The notes: generated by a model from the letters alone, not told the origin. Numbered from the stretch's first letter, positions 26,240-40,560 are shown. The stretch is 50,000 nucleotides of DNA from Pleurotus djamor (GCA_029747585.1 JAPEVF010000294.1:1-50000); one strand, 5' to 3'. Numbers and translations are program-made.

Positions 26240-26501
26240 TAATTATCAAACGTCATTCGGTATATTTTATCCTTGCCAATCATACAGAGGGCTTGAAAGG
26301 ACAGGAGACACCATCGGCCATTGGTGTGCAAGGTCGTTGGGCGAGGACGGATTGGGAAAATGTCTTGAGATATAATAAATGGATAAATAAGAACTAAATC
26401 GACACGAAGGTTATACGTATTAGGTGGCGTTCGCGAACGCATGGTCTATTGTAGAGGAGAGACTGAGACTGGTGGCCCGGGGGAGACATGAGAAGGTGGT
26501 T

Positions 26502-28183
26502 TTACAGCTTGAAACCACCTTTCCAAAGGCGGCCAAACGTGTTGTCCGAGTCGTACGTAGCCTGGATGTCCTTGAGGCGAAGGTAATTGACAGAGCCGTA
26601 AGATGAGTAAACATCCTGCTCGGGTAAGGCGTAGTTTGAGTAAAGCCAATGGTGGTAGGAGTTGCGTGTTTGAGCTTCTTGAGTTGCCCAAGAAATCACA
26701 CCACGAACCGCACTCTCCATGGCGGCGTCGTCAGTCTGGGATGTCCATACGGTGTTCAGGTTCAAGACTAAAAAGACAACGGTCGGTGACCGAGAAGAAG
26801 CATGGAAGTGAAAGACGCACGAATGAGATCACCATCGGCCGGAGAGAGTCCCAGGGGAGTACCACCATTCGCCGCTGTTGCCTGAAGGTGGGTCACAGCG
26901 ATAGGCTGGAAACTAGCGGACCATTGAACCTGTGGTTTCCCAACGAGCGGTGCGAATAGCTCATGACATTTCTCGTAGATACCGATGACCGTATCCACAT
27001 CGATCTTGAGCGTGACAGTTGAGAAAATGCGTCGAAGACCAGAAGGGAATGCATCGTCAACTTCTCCGCTCAGAGATTGTTGGTTGGTGTTGCCGCGGAT
27101 AGAGTCAGTGCCAGGGATGAAGGGAACTGCCAACATGTCGTCAAAGAGGTCCGTCTGCGCGACGTCTGCACCGAGGTATGCGTAAGAGGAAAAGATGGTG
27201 TCGTTCTGCATGATTTCGTTGTATCCCCAGACAACAGAGCCGCCGCCGTGGGGATCGTTGCGAAGCTTCACCATCATCTGAGTCATGGCGTTGAATATCT
27301 CTGGACCGGTCGAGATGGTGTGGCCTCTGAATCCACCCCACTTGGGAGTCAGAGGATAAGCCTTGACATCGAAGCGGGTGATGATCCCGAGGTTGGTGCT
27401 GCCACCTTTCAAACCCCAGAAGAGATCAGGTTCGGAGGCTGCATTGGCGTTCACAATGCGTCCGTCGGAAAGAACAACTTCGTAGTTGACGACGTTGTCT
27501 GACGCAAAGCCGTGCTCGGGCGAGAGGTTCGAGAAGCCACCTGTCAAACCGATCAGCACCCTGTCCAATGGTGGCGTAGGCCAACTTACCTCCAAGAATG
27601 AATCCGCCAACGCCAACAATATTGGAACGGCCACCAACAACAGTCACTCCATATGGATCCAGGGCATCATACACTTCTCCCCATGTACCGCCGGGGCCAA
27701 GGCTTGCGACTTTCTTGTCTGCTGATAGGGTTGTTGCATTGATGTTTCGCAGATCGATCGCAATGCCGGGACTAGCGATGTTTGCTGCACCGGCCCAAGG
27801 CATATTACCGACAGAGCGAACGGAAAATGGACACTCGCCCGCTTTCACAACCTTGACGGCTTCGGAAACATCTGCTGCATTGGTAGCAGCGACACGGCAT
27901 TGTGCTACGAGCTCCGACTCCTGAGGAGTGTAGTATGACTCGTTGAGCTCCTGGAAGCCAGCAGAGCCGGGTAACATGACCTTGTCGCTCCCTAGTTTGG
28001 TTATTAGTTCCTGGCACTGATACAGAATCCACAATGAGAATATGTCTTCAATATGAGAAGGAGAAAGGAGCGTACACAGGTATTACTGGCGACAATTTGT
28101 CTCCGAAGTTCGTTGCTGATAGTAGCAGCTTGCGAGGAAGCAATGAGAGCAAAGAGAAGCAGAGAAGAAAAGGAGGAAGGCAT
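26502..28183 (-). CDS. Secreted FAD-linked oxidoreductase, VAO/BBE type (copy 1)
   Basis: Flavin oxidase with a signal peptide (MPSSFSSLLLFALIASSQA), an FAD_binding_4 domain (ending in VGVGGFILGGGF and VVNYEVVLSDGRIVNA) and a C-terminal berberine-bridge domain (YLRLKDIQATYDSDNTFGRL). Four exons; the first intron follows ASNTC and the second divides the Gly-rich loop. Family members oxidise sugars, alkaloids or other secondary metabolites with O2. Most fungal relatives have Gly-Gly-His at the covalent flavin site. Here the site reads RSVGNMPWAGAANI, so the His is replaced, and flavin is likely bound without that link. The coding sequence and about 290 bases of promoter are nearly identical to those at 41728-43419 in the opposite direction. 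The stop is TAA at 26504-26502. The substrate is unknown. Confidence 0.88.
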
Positions 28184-28235
28184 GTCGAGGAAGTAGAAGT
28201 TTAGTGAATGGATAAATTGCGAGAATCGTGACTCG

Positions 28236-28242
28236 TTTTATA
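28236..28242 (-). promoter_or_regulatory. TATA box of FAD oxidoreductase copy 1
   Basis: TATAAAA on the minus strand, inside ACTATAAAACGAG, about 53 bases before the ATG at 28183. The duplicate promoter at 41669 has TATAAGA in the same position. Confidence 0.6.
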
Positions 28243-28470
28243 GTAAGAACCACGCCAAAATGTCCTATACCCACTTGAGCACCGTTTGCTCAGTGGCATT
28301 GCAGTGAAATCGGTGGTCCACTACTCTTCTGCATCTGGACCGAATGCCATACGGTTGGATGAGTGGAATCGACGACGCGATGTGGATATGACGAGTACAG
28401 TGGTTGTTCGGTTGTCCTGAACAGTGATGCGCACTTGACAAGATGCAACTTTCATGTGGGTTGACTTCGT

Positions 28471-29090
28471 CCGAAATTGGCAGAACCCCCGACATGGAGG
28501 TGGATCACTCCCTCAAAGTGGGGCCTGATACAAGTTGCCGACGCCAGGTTGGTAAGGAAGTTAGCCGACGGCGGTACAACATCCAAAAGTGGTTCGTCGG
28601 ACCCTCCAAAGGGTTAGGGACCGGAGCAACCGCGTTGATAGAGGTTGATAGGCGAGACACCCGACAGAGGCACGACTTGGAGATTCGCGAGCTCAGTTAA
28701 GTGCCATGCTTGCAGAATATCTTCCGGCTCCAATATGGGACACCTGGAAGGGTCTCTTTGAGGTTCATGGTTTTGGGGAGGCGGCAAAGAGCACTTACAG
28801 AAGCGACTGTGGAAATACCTTGAAGGAAATACTTGGGAAATACGGATCTATCGTGACGATATGATGGGGGCCTGAGTCAGATTTTGTGAGACAATTCGCA
28901 ATTGGGACCATCCAGAGTCGAATGCGTCCGTGCTACTGAGTTAAAAGTAACCAAAAGGATTCGACAGATCTGAGTTGAGTTGACCCGAAGCTCCTGAACG
29001 AATCGGAAGTTGGTTGGATCTTCGGCGCCAAGTGAGCGCTTTTACCGTGCCGGACGGCCCGCACCTTCTTCCCCCTCTTGCGCTGAAACC
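28471..29090. other. Intergenic region upstream of the NmrA-like gene
   Basis: No gene recognised. The left limit is the end of the duplicated promoter. The short ORFs are overlapping shadows. Confidence 0.4.
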
Positions 29091-30502
29091 ATGGCAGACA
29101 AAGTTGAAATCTTCCTGACAGGTGCTACAGGTCTGTCTGTAAATGCAACACTTCTCTCGGTGCTTGCTCAATGTTTGGTATGATTTTTCTGCTAGGTTAC
29201 ATCGGAGGTACCATCCTACAGCGTCTGCTTCAACATCCCCGATTCCACGATTTACGCATCAACACTTTGGTTCGGTCTGCTGAAAAAGCTGAAAAACTCC
29301 GTCGATTTGGGTTTACACCGATCATTGGTTCACTAGATGACTCTGACCTCATGGAGGGCGCTGCGTTTGCTGCGGACGTGGTAATTTCCATGGTAAGCAT
29401 CAAGTCGCTCGATTGCTTGAATATCTCGCTGAATGGTTCAAACTCTAAGGCTGATTCAGATCATCTGTCGTCCCTTGAAGCGATCCTCAGCGGGATGAAA
29501 AGGAAGTTCGAAACAACGGGGTTACAACCTGTTCTAATACACACTGTACGATGCCCATAACATCCAGGATTCGAGTTTTCCTTATGTAGGATCATGTCTT
29601 GCGCAGTCAGGAACTGGTTCGTATCTAATTGGTCCTCTCAAATTCGCTCTGAAACTGTCGCATCATAGGTGTTCTTATGGACAATGCAGCTGGGATGTAC
29701 AAGGGAGAAACCGTATGGGATGATTCTGATCCAGTTCAGATGGCTTCCATCCCACTCACCCAACCTCATCGCATTATCGACACCACGATTTTGAAGGCCG
29801 ACGAAGCAGGTCCGCTCCCTTTCTGGAACAAACCCAGTTGACTAACGCGCTGGCTTTAGGTTACATGAAATCATTTATTATTCTACCTTCAACAATCTGG
29901 GGCGTCTCGACGGGCTCCCTCGTGGAATCTGGAATATCCAATGCCTATTCCCAGCAGATCCCTCGTCTCATCCACACGAGCATTAGTCGTCGACAAGGAG
30001 GTATGGTGGGACTAGGCAAGAATATCTGGCCAAATGTCAACATCGCTGAGCGTAGGTATTTTACGCAGGCCTGTGTAGCATGCTGAGTTTCCTGAGAATA
30101 GTCAGTGACCTCTACCTCCTCATATTCGATGCCGCCATCACTAAGTCAGAAATTGGACATGGTCTAAACGGCTACTATTTCGGCGAAAACGGCGAACATT
30201 CACTGTATGTAGTGGGAAAGGCAATCGCTGAAACCCTGGTGAAATTGGGTATCGGGAGTAGTCCGGAACCGACTACGTTTACCAAACAGGAAATCGATAA
30301 ATATCTCGGTGTAAGTGTACCTCAATGCTTCATCAATGCCGCTAAATGACATCGATAGAATGAATCCTTGGGAAGCAATTCCCGCTGCCGCGCCAACCAC
30401 TCCAGGTTCATTGGCTGGCGGCCTACGAGGTCAACGGTAGACATGCTGTCGGATACCCGTGCTGAAACTGAAAAGGCCTTCCGATGTCTGTCACCATCCT
30501 GA
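29091..30502 (+). CDS. NAD(P)-binding reductase, NmrA/atypical SDR-like
   Basis: Rossmann-fold protein starting MADKVEIFLTGATGYIGGTI; the TGATGYIGG loop (GxxGxxG) binds NAD(P). It is interrupted by an intron (29131-29195) right inside the loop. Later exons read INTLVRSAEKAEKLRRFG, then ILPSTIWGVSTGSLVESG, and a C-terminal part with HGLNGYYFGENGEHS. About eight exons join in phase. The catalytic Tyr-x-x-x-Lys of classical SDRs is not evident, as expected for NmrA-like or isoflavone-reductase-like members. These act as redox sensors or as NADPH-dependent reductases in secondary metabolism. The last exon, after an intron following KYLG, is confidently spliced by its GTAAGT donor, but its sequence is not conserved to my knowledge. 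The substrate is unknown. Confidence 0.8.
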
Positions 30503-31215
30503 ATCATTTATGCCTGAGTAGTATGCGTCCGTATGAAAATTCCCCCATTGATCGACTTCGCGACAAACCCTGGGTGAATCATCTGCGACATTTGCCAAGT
30601 TGCAACTCCAATGTTGAATGTTGCTCCCACCAGTGTTCGGTCATATACCCCATCTGCACCAGTAACCTTTCGATAATGAATATCGGTCTGACTAAACTCG
30701 CATTTACCTTGTCCATGCAGCATGCAAGTCACTCAAACTTCTCCTTCCCCGTAGATGTACTTCCGACACTTTGGCGCCAGCGAATAAGTGTTCACAACAC
30801 CTCATCTCTCCTCCAATGAACATCGAGAAGCACACACTAGTTCCAAATGCTGCTTGACACTGACAGATGCGACCCTGCTTTTGACACAAGCATTTAATTA
30901 AAGTGATGAGGAGTTCTCACTTTCTCGTCGAAAGCTCTAAAAATCAGCCAGGAGAAACTGGACTAACACTTTGAATCGCAATCAGTGAAGAATGTGCTGC
31001 ATTATCTAGTAGTAGTAGAGCGCGGAGTCGCGGGAGGCGGGAGGCGCTCTTACCAAATTGGGACTCGATCAATGACATCATCACCGAGCAGGGGCGCGTG
31101 CGGGCGCTCAGGGCGACGGCGACTAGCTTAGTAGCCGCTCGGAATTAGCCGAACCTTTTGTCTGTCTTCCCCCACATCGTCGACGTCGTCTTCAACGACG
31201 CCGACCGTAGCCATC
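30503..31215. other. Intergenic region upstream of the MAP kinase gene
   Basis: No gene recognised. A GC-rich stretch at about 31018-31135 (CGCGGGAGGCGGGAGGCGC) directly precedes the kinase leader. No TATA box was found, which fits a housekeeping-type promoter. Confidence 0.4.
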
Positions 31216-32835
<1,620 letters not shown>

Positions 32836-33406
32836 CGGTTTATTCGTCTCTGGTTTTTCGTTTGTGAACGTGGCTGTGCATATTCTTGGATACTCTGCTT
32901 AATATTTCAGTACTTATGTCGATTCGGGACGCTTGCCATACTATTGTCACCCACCGTATCTCCAAACAAACGTGGTTATGCTCGGCCTTCTCAACTCGGT
33001 ACACTTGCGGTCGCATTTCGTCATGCAGCTAGTATCCGCGATCCATCGCAGGGTGACAATGAGCGCCTCCTGTCTCCCATTCCCCACGTGATGTATGTTT
33101 CTGGACTGGGACAGAACTCCTCGTTGTGCGAGTACGCTTGCGTTCTTCCGCCCATCTTCCACCAATTCCCTGGTCGCCCCGCTGCTCAACGGCCCAGGCA
33201 GCGACGGTCTCTCCCCCACATTCCATACATATTCCAGGAAGTAAGCTTTGCGACTGAGAATTCACGCGTTGGAGTATTTTGGCTTATTCGGCTTCCTCTT
33301 ATTAGCCAACGGTCATCCTGGATTTACCCCTTCTTCTTCCGGACCACCACCACGCTCTCGCTCAGCCCACGCTTTCTCACTCGTTATCGTCGCCAATTGA
33401 GCCTCC
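32836..33406. other. 5' region of the WC-1-like gene
   Basis: Likely promoter and leader. A frame at 33263-33397 reads LEYFGLFGFLLLANGHPGFT followed by a Ser/Pro-rich stretch, and meets a TGA three codons before the ATG at 33407, in the same frame. It could be a missed upstream coding exon, spliced or read through in another model. No other gene is seen. Confidence 0.3.
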
Positions 33407-35963
33407 ATGCCTTTCGAGAAGTACTTGGAACCGCAAGCTCGGCCAGCTCGACGACCACACTCCTCCTATGCTCATCCTGAAGATGAGCACGCTCTAGCCA
33501 CGCCAGTGCAGATACAACTCCCCCCCTTGCATCATCGGTGGACCGCCTATACTTGCCCAGGGAGGTGGTGCAGAAGTTCTGCCAACTGCAGCGCTAAATG
33601 ATGCGTGGTTCTCAAATAATGGATTCGTTCGCTATGACACCCCGTGCGTATGCGATCAGAGGTTACTTCTTGTGTTACTGGCTGATGGCTGCGTTTGCGA
33701 AGGTCTTATCCTGGTCCAAGTCATATTTCAGACGAACAGGGGAACATCCCCCAATCCATGTTCGCATATGCCTCGTCGCCCCTAGACCTTGTTCGCCCAG
33801 GCATATTCTCCAACAAACACTTCGATTCCCCTTCGTACCCTGATTCGTCTTCGTCCACTCCGCCGTCTGCCGAGCTAGCTTCGGCGACGAATACCTTTTC
33901 CCAGAGCTTTGGAGTTTTAGATGCATCTCCCGCTCTTGGATTACCCATCTACTCAGCGACGGGCTTCGATCTGTTGAGCCTGTTGGCGCGGGTGCACAAT
34001 CGACCGAACCAGCAAGTAGCTCTGGGACCTGTGGATCTTAGCTGCTCTTTCGTCGTCGTCGATGTCAGACGCCACGATCGACCTATTGTTTTCTGCTCGC
34101 CGACATTCTGCCGCCTAACAGGCTACACAGAGGCGGAGATTATAGGGCGGAACTGTCGATTCCTCCAAGCCCCCGGTGGTGCCGTCGTCAAAGGCGAGCC
34201 TCGCAAATATACATCGAATGACGAAGTTTCTCGCATGCGTAAAGCTTTACACGCTGATAAAGAGTGCCAGGTCAAACTTGTGAATTTTCGGAAGGATGGT
34301 ACGGCCTTCATGAACCTCGTCACTGTTATTCCACTCCATGGGGGCGAACATGGTTTGGCTCATGAAGAAAACGAGGTGTATTACCACATTGGTTTTCAAG
34401 TTGACCTCAACCTCCAACCTCACGCAATGATGGAAAGGTTCAAAGACGGGACCTATCATGCATCGCCTGGACCGCCGCCTGCGACTACGCATAGTGCAAA
34501 GAAAAATCAATCTGCCCCTCTAGTGCTTTCCAAGAGCCTGCGTGTCATGCTCAATGATCCCGCTTTCATCGCTTCTCTCTCCTCCGCCTCTTCCTTGTCA
34601 GCATTGCAAACCGACAAATCTGAACCCTCGCCCGAGCCTGGTCAGCTCTTTAACACTCTTCTTTTATCCGCTATCCCAGACTTCATCCACGTCGTTTCGC
34701 TAAAGGGACTCTTTCTCTATGTCGCGCCCGCTGTGCGGAAGGTTCTAGGGTACGAACCCGAAGAGCTCATCGGGAAGTCAATAACGGACTACTGTCACCC
34801 ACATGACATTGTTCCTCTCACGCGAGAACTCAAAGAATCTTCGGCTACCTCGGGGCAGATGCATGATGCTCATGTAGCGCACCCGTCGCGGCCTCGAACA
34901 GTCGATTTGCTATTTAGAGGTTTGACGAAGTCTGGGTCTTACGTTTGGGTGGAATGCCGTGGAAGGTTGTACGTTGAGCCTGGGAAGGGCCGAAAGGCGA
35001 TTATCCTTAGCGGGCGTGCAAGGAGTATGGCATCGTTGCCGTGGTCCGATGTTCCTCTTGGTGGTGGCCTAAACACCTCCATCAGGAATACACGAGCTGT
35101 TGTCAAGCCCGATGACGAGTCTGTGCAGGTGGAGGTGAAGGAGACTGAGAGGGAGTTCTGGGGGTCTTTGAGCCAGGATGGGGTTGTGCTGGTTGCTGGA
35201 CAGGGTGTTTCGGCTGTTATGGGGTGGAGTGGCGAAGAAATCCTGGGACACTCTCTGGTGGGGTACCTCGCTCCTGGGGAGGATTCGGCAATGAATTCCC
35301 TGCTGGAGGTTTTACGGGGCATCCACGAAGGGGGGGGTACCGAAGGATCCTCAGCATTTGTATTGCAAGATTCGACGAAAGGATGGCTCGATTGCAAGTA
35401 CCCACCTTGTTCTCTATCAGTCTCGTGAGGATTCGCAGCAGGGTGCTCAACCGCAGACGTCCGAATCTTCGACAGCATCAAGCTCTTTGGTTTCACCCCC
35501 CTCCATACTTCCAGTCCCCCGAGCGGTTCTCCCTGCCCCTGTGCTGTTCCAGTTGAAGACAATAGACAACCTCCCTTGTAACCATCAGGCGGTGGGTACG
35601 TTATGCCACAACTCATTAAACGATGTCTTTGAGGAGCTACATCCCTCTCGAGAAACTAGCTGGCAGTACGAGCTTCAGCAACTCAAGATCCGCAATCAAG
35701 CCCTTGCCGAGGAAGTTGGGTGGCTCGAAGCTCAGCAACTTCAAGCTGAGCGCCAGCCACAGACACAAGTGCGATCCCAACCCCAGGCTGTTCCAACCCA
35801 ACAACAACAGCAATCGACGTCTCATCCAGCCTACCATCAACAATTCCAACAACCTCAACAACCGCCCCGTCCCCATCATAAGGAACCATATGATACAGGC
35901 GGCGGAACTCGGTATCCCAACGACGTATATTCATTGAAACGGAGCTGGGACTCTGTCCAATAA
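33407..35963 (+). CDS. White Collar 1-like blue-light receptor (LOV/PAS), two frameshifts
   Basis: Flavin photoreceptor and transcription regulator. The LOV domain (about 34040-34420) contains GRNCRFLQAPGG, whose Cys (codon 34154-34156) forms the flavin adduct. A second PAS domain is around GYEPEELIGKSITDYCHPHD, and a third has EEILGHSLVGYLAPGED followed by CKIRRKDGSIASTHLVLYQS. The end is Gln-rich (35760-35880) after a probable coiled coil with QLKIRNQALAEEV. No GATA zinc finger is present, as in other basidiomycete WC-1 proteins, which rely on a WC-2 partner. One intron (33644-33702) joins in phase. The frame breaks at 33520-33526 (seven C) and 35330-35337 (eight G); each needs one base fewer. 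The start at 33407 is uncertain. Likely a functional gene with sequencing errors. Confidence 0.85.
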
Positions 35964-36275
35964 ATGTGTACGAATACCACTCAGGCTACGGCCCATCACT
36001 TATATTACGAACAATTAGACTGTCTCGCTATCGTGCTATCCATACCTGCATCCATACTTATATGAACATTCTAGTTTTTCTCCCTCTGTGTAACATGTAA
36101 CTTTTGTAGCAGTATAATATCTGACATATGAAATCAAGGCTTGGGGATCGGAGCATTACCCCGCTTTAGCGCCCGCGGGGACGGGGCGAATGGTACCCGC
36201 TCCTCCATTTATACCTTCCTCTTTCCGCTACCACCACCTCCATCGCCGCGCCGACCATTCCTGTTGTGCTCGACG

Positions 36276-38068
36276 ATGTCGGCTGGCTTTCGCATAACCA
36301 CCTCACTATGGGACAAGATCCATCATTTCGCTTCGTTTCCGCAAACGGGAGGTGTGTGCTTTGTGCATGATATGGATATAGGTTTCTGGTTGACGATTCG
36401 TGGTTGGTAGTATCTCTGCAGCAAATGGTGCTCTTTGGACAGAATCCTAGTCAGGGGACACTTCTGAGAGCTAGTCAGTTCCTTGCGGGTGAGTCCATAT
36501 CCCCGATTCCTTGTTCCAAACATTCATACGAACATTGCCGAATCTGCGGGATTTGTTAGAGGAACTACCTGTGAGACTGGCGCATAGGTGTAAGGAACTT
36601 GACGAGCTTCCCCACAATCTGAGTGCTATGCCGTCTATCAAGAAGGTGAAGAACTGGTATGCGGAGTCCTTCCAGGTGAGTTTGTGGTGGTCGTGTGAGG
36701 GATCGGTCATGAGGAGATGCTCACGTATGTGTGTCTGTGCTGCAGGAACTCATCTCGTTCCCTTCGATAAACCTACCTCCGCATATACGACGCGCGTTGA
36801 TGGATTCGCGGTCGGAAGAACACCTGCCTGAGTCGTTGCCGAACCCATCGTTGCTCAATTATGTCGAAGACTATGCCAACACCAGCTCGCATCCGCCCAA
36901 TATGATGGGTGTAAATGGCAATGGTAGCGGCTACAACAAATTGAAGTTACGCGTGCCCATGGAGAGGAGGTAAGTAAATCCTAATCCTCGCACCCTAATT
37001 CGCTCATCCAATAGCATTCAAGATATTACGCCGACACCAACGATATTACATGGCCACCAGAAGTTCAAGACTACAATAAACGCTTCACCAAGTTGCTTGA
37101 TTCCATCAAAGCTCGTCATGACCCCACTGTCACTACCGTTGCCCAGGGTGTTCTAGAGTGGAAAAGAAGCCAGAACGCTAGACACATAGGCCTGGACATT
37201 CAAAGTTGGTTGGATCGGTTTTATATGTCTCGTATTGGCATCCGGTTTTTGATCGGTCAACGTGAGTGTGTTCCGTGTTCCGTGTAAACTGAATTGACGC
37301 GGGCTATAGATGTTGCATTGAATAACCAACCTCCTCATGAGGACTATGTCGGAATTATATGCACGAAAGCTGTGAGTAGTCGTGACGCTCCGCACGGTTT
37401 TGCTCTTGTTCTCAACTCTCAGGTAGAATGTCCATGACATTGTTCAAGAAGCTATCGAAAATGCGCGTTTCGTCTGTGAAGAACATTATGCTATGTTCAA
37501 GGGTCCCCCTGTTCAATTGATCTGTCCCAAAGACCTGACGTTTGCATATGTCCCCGGGCATTTGTCCCATATCTGCTTCGAACTCCTCAAAAACTCGTTG
37601 CGTGCGGTAGTGGAGCGTTATGGCGTCGACCACGAAGATAATTTCCCCCCAATAAAGGTCATTGTGGTCGAAGGTTCAGAGGATATCACCATCAAAATCA
37701 GCGACGAGGGAGGTGGTATCCCTAGAAGTGCCATCCCTCTGATTTGGACGTATATGTACACGACCATGGAGAACCAGGCCATCGACCAGGATTTCCATGC
37801 CAGCGACTTCAAGGCGCCTATGGCTGGTTTCGGCTACGGGCTACCGCTGTCACGGTTGGTAAGTCCATCTCTTTGCTTCTTGCCTTTCTATCCCCGCGAC
37901 CTTTCGCCGTTGTTTCCTACGAACTATGTTGGCTGATTCCATTCGTTGTTACTCTAGTATGCCAGATACTTTGGTGGAGACCTTCGATTGATCTCGATGG
38001 ATGGATTCGGTACCGATGTTTACATCCATCTAAATCGGCTGTCAAGTAGCAGAGAACCTCTGCCCTGA
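36276..38068 (+). CDS. Mitochondrial pyruvate/branched-chain 2-oxoacid dehydrogenase kinase
   Basis: GHKL-fold protein kinase that inactivates pyruvate or branched-chain 2-oxoacid dehydrogenase in the mitochondrial matrix. The N-terminus has FASFPQTG and [20 protein letters not shown], then the helical domain with [18 protein letters not shown]. The kinase domain shows the N-box ([12 protein letters not shown]), G1 (DEGGGI, in [14 protein letters not shown]) and G2 ([18 protein letters not shown]). A variable insert with [14 protein letters not shown] sits in the middle, and [14 protein letters not shown] follows. About eight introns join in phase, the first at 36352-36410. The ending SSSREPLP stops at 38066-38068. 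The mitochondrial targeting sequence is not obvious in the first residues, [15 protein letters not shown]. Whether PDK or BCKDK cannot be decided from sequence alone. Confidence 0.88.
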
Positions 38069-38857
38069 GGGACTCAATGGTTCTTCTAATTATAGTGGGT
38101 CTTTCGTCATCGGACAAGAAAAGTTATTTTGATAAAGAAAAGAAGATTTGTATACTAATGGCTTGTATTCTCAATACGTTATGTGTAGTTGGTAATGCAT
38201 CCACGACAACCTATAAATTTGATCGTATGTACGTGGTTATTCCTTTTAACCTGTACGGGAAACGTTCGTTGACGTTCGCTACCGGAAATAGGCAACGTTG
38301 ATAATGCCCAATGGTCTATACATCTGCTTGACATCGTCTTAAGGCTTCCAGCTGGTATCACCAGGACCGAATCCCTAATATCCTCTAACGAGACTTTCCC
38401 CGTTGGATTGTAAGCAACTCGAGACCTGGACCAAATCAAATTTTGCTTGAATACTCCCTGTATCAATGACCGTTCTAATCTTTCCAGAGGCAAGTCGGAT
38501 GTTTCAAACTAACGCCAGGTCTTTACCCAGTCTAATCTTTTTTCCTTGCGTTTTGAGCTCGCTTGTTCACATGTGGGCTAGGAGCCACCTTACCATGTCG
38601 GTTTGCACGATCATTATCACCCCCTCAAACTTCCCTCTGTTACCTCAACATCATTTTCCCCGCAGGGCACTGTGGTTACGTGTAGTTATGGATCGTCAAT
38701 ACCCGCTTGTCAGACATGGAGGGTGGGGCTGATGCTCTCGAAGTTAGATTGTGAGTTCGTGTGGATTCCACTGTAGTGATACCCGGAAACCTTATAATGT
38801 GACCAATGATGCAGGAACTAGACATCGAACTCACTTCACCAACGGGCCTCTCTTACC
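38069..38857. other. Intergenic region between the dehydrogenase kinase and FAD oxidoreductase copy 2
   Basis: No gene recognised. It ends in the promoter of copy 2. Confidence 0.4.
38793..38798 (+). promoter_or_regulatory. TATA box of FAD oxidoreductase copy 2
   Basis: TATAAT inside ACCTTATAATGTGACC, 60 bases before the ATG at 38858. The spacing matches that in the promoters of copies 1 and 3. Confidence 0.5.
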
Positions 38858-40560
38858 ATGCATGCATCCCTCATCTCCCTACTATTGTTATTTTTCTCGG
38901 CTTCATCCCATGCTGCCACTATTAGCAATGAGTTGAGGGAAGAAATTGCGGCGAGCACCAGCTGCGTGAGTCTACTCTCTTTTATCTGACCTCTTCACGG
39001 AAGTTCTAATCGTGCTATATCCCAGTGCCAAGAATTGCTTGAAAATTTGGGAAGTGGAAAAGTCATCTTTCCCGGTTCTCCCGGTTTCCAGGAGCTCACT
39101 GGTTCTTACTATACCGCGCAAAATTCGGGTCTCATCTCGCAATGTCGCATTGTTGCGATCGATGCACAAGACGTTTCGGAGGCTGTCAAAATTATCGCAA
39201 AAAATGAATGCAAATTCTCCGTACGCTCCGCAGGAAGCATGCCGTGGGCTGGTGCAGCAAACATCGCTAGCCCTGGTATAGCGATCGACCTCAGTCATAT
39301 CACCGGAGTCTCCCTTTCCACGGACAAGACGGTGGCGAGCCTTGGTCCTGGGAATCATTGGGGAGCTGTTTATGATGCTTTGGACCCGCATGGTGTTACC
39401 GTTGTCGGCGGTCGTTCCAATGTCGTTGGTGTCGGAGGATTTATTCTTGGTGGTAAGAGTCCTCTCTGTAATCCATCTTTTCTTGCTTTTCCTCAATATC
39501 ATTTCCAGGTGGCTTCTCACATCTTTCGCCTGAACATGGCTTCGCTTCTGACAATGTCGTCAACTACGAAGTGGTCCTCTCCGATGGACGTATCATCAAT
39601 ACGAATGCTACTGCTACTCCTGATCTCTTCTGGGGTCTCAAAGGCGGTAGCACAAACCTCGGTATCATCACTCGGTATGATGTCAAGGCGTATCCCCTCA
39701 CTCCAAAGTGGGGTGGGTTCAGAGGGTACACCGTTTCAAATGGTCCTGCCATCTTCGACGCCATGACCCAAATGCTTGTCAAACTCAGGGGTGACCCGCG
39801 TGGTGGTGCCACCGTCGTCTGGGGTTACAATGAAGCTTTCCAGAACGACACGGTTTTTGCATCCTATGCTTACCTCGATGCCGATGTCTCGCAGACAGAT
39901 CTATTCGACGACATGTTAAGCGTGCCTTTCATCAATGGTACAGACTCTATCAGAAGCAACACATACCAGCAATCGTTGAGCGGAGAGGTTGACGCAGCAT
40001 ACCCCTCTGGACTCCGACGCATCTTCTCGACTTTGACACTCAAGGTGGACGTTGATATTGCCGTTGGTATCTACGAAAAGTGTCATGAACTCTTCGCCCC
40101 TCTTGTGGGAAAGCCCGAAGTTCAATGGACGGCCATCTTTCAACCCATCTCTCTGCCTCACCTCCAGGCAACTGCCAACTCGGGTGGGTCGCCTCTAGGG
40201 CTCTCTCCTGACGACGGTGATCTCATCCGTGAGTCCTTGATGTTTACGCCGTCTTCACTCCAACTTTTCTGACAATCACCTTGCGTATCTATAGTCCTCA
40301 ATCTCAATACTGTATGGGCCTCCGAGGCTGATGATTCTGCCATGGAAAATGCTGTCCAAGGTGTTATTGACTGGGCAACGCAAGAGGCGAAGAGACGGAA
40401 CGTCTACCACCCCTGGCTCTATTCCAACTATGCCTTGCCTGGTCAACAAGTCTACCCTTCGTATGGCGCTGATAATTATCTTCGTCTGAAGGGCATACAA
40501 ACTTTGTACGACCCTGAAAATGTGTTTGGACGCCTTTGGAAGGGTGGTTTCAAGATGTAG
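38858..40560 (+). CDS. Secreted FAD-linked oxidoreductase, VAO/BBE type (copy 2)
   Basis: Paralogue of copies 1 and 3 with the same four-exon plan: introns after STSC, within the Gly-rich loop, and before LNLNTVWASE. The signal peptide is MHASLISLLLLFFSASSHA. FAD-binding features are VVGGRSNVVGVGGFILGGGF and YEVVLSDGRIINT. The berberine-bridge region is YLRLKGIQTLYDPENVFGRL. The family's covalent His site reads RSAGSMPWAGAANI here, so the flavin His is again absent. It differs from copy 1 at many positions (EEIA for RQIV at the N-terminus, FINGTDSIRSN for FIPGTDSIRGN), so it arose earlier than the copy 1/copy 3 split. The stop is TAG at 40558-40560. It lies between the two inverted copies. 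Substrate unknown. Confidence 0.88.

Larger units (their letters stand above)
26502..28470 (-). repeat. Inverted segmental duplication, left arm
   Basis: About 1.97 kb, made of the whole coding sequence of FAD oxidoreductase copy 1 plus about 290 bases of upstream DNA. It is highly similar to 41440-43419 read in the opposite orientation. Similarity ends abruptly at the stop codon (TAA here, TGA in the partner) and fades near 28470. The arms enclose about 13 kb with four unrelated genes and the more distant copy 2. Confidence 0.8.

Noticed and set aside
27077..27502. Plus-strand 141-codon frame across FAD oxidase copy 1, mirrored in copy 3 at 42449-42955 (-)
   Set aside because: Antisense shadow of the conserved coding sequence; no start context or splice support.
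32944..33480. 178-codon frame before the WC-1 gene
   Set aside because: Starts without ATG and does not join to the LOV protein; composition is not convincing.
34939..35616. 225-codon minus-strand frame over the WC-1 gene
   Set aside because: Antisense of the PAS-containing frame; no splice or family support.
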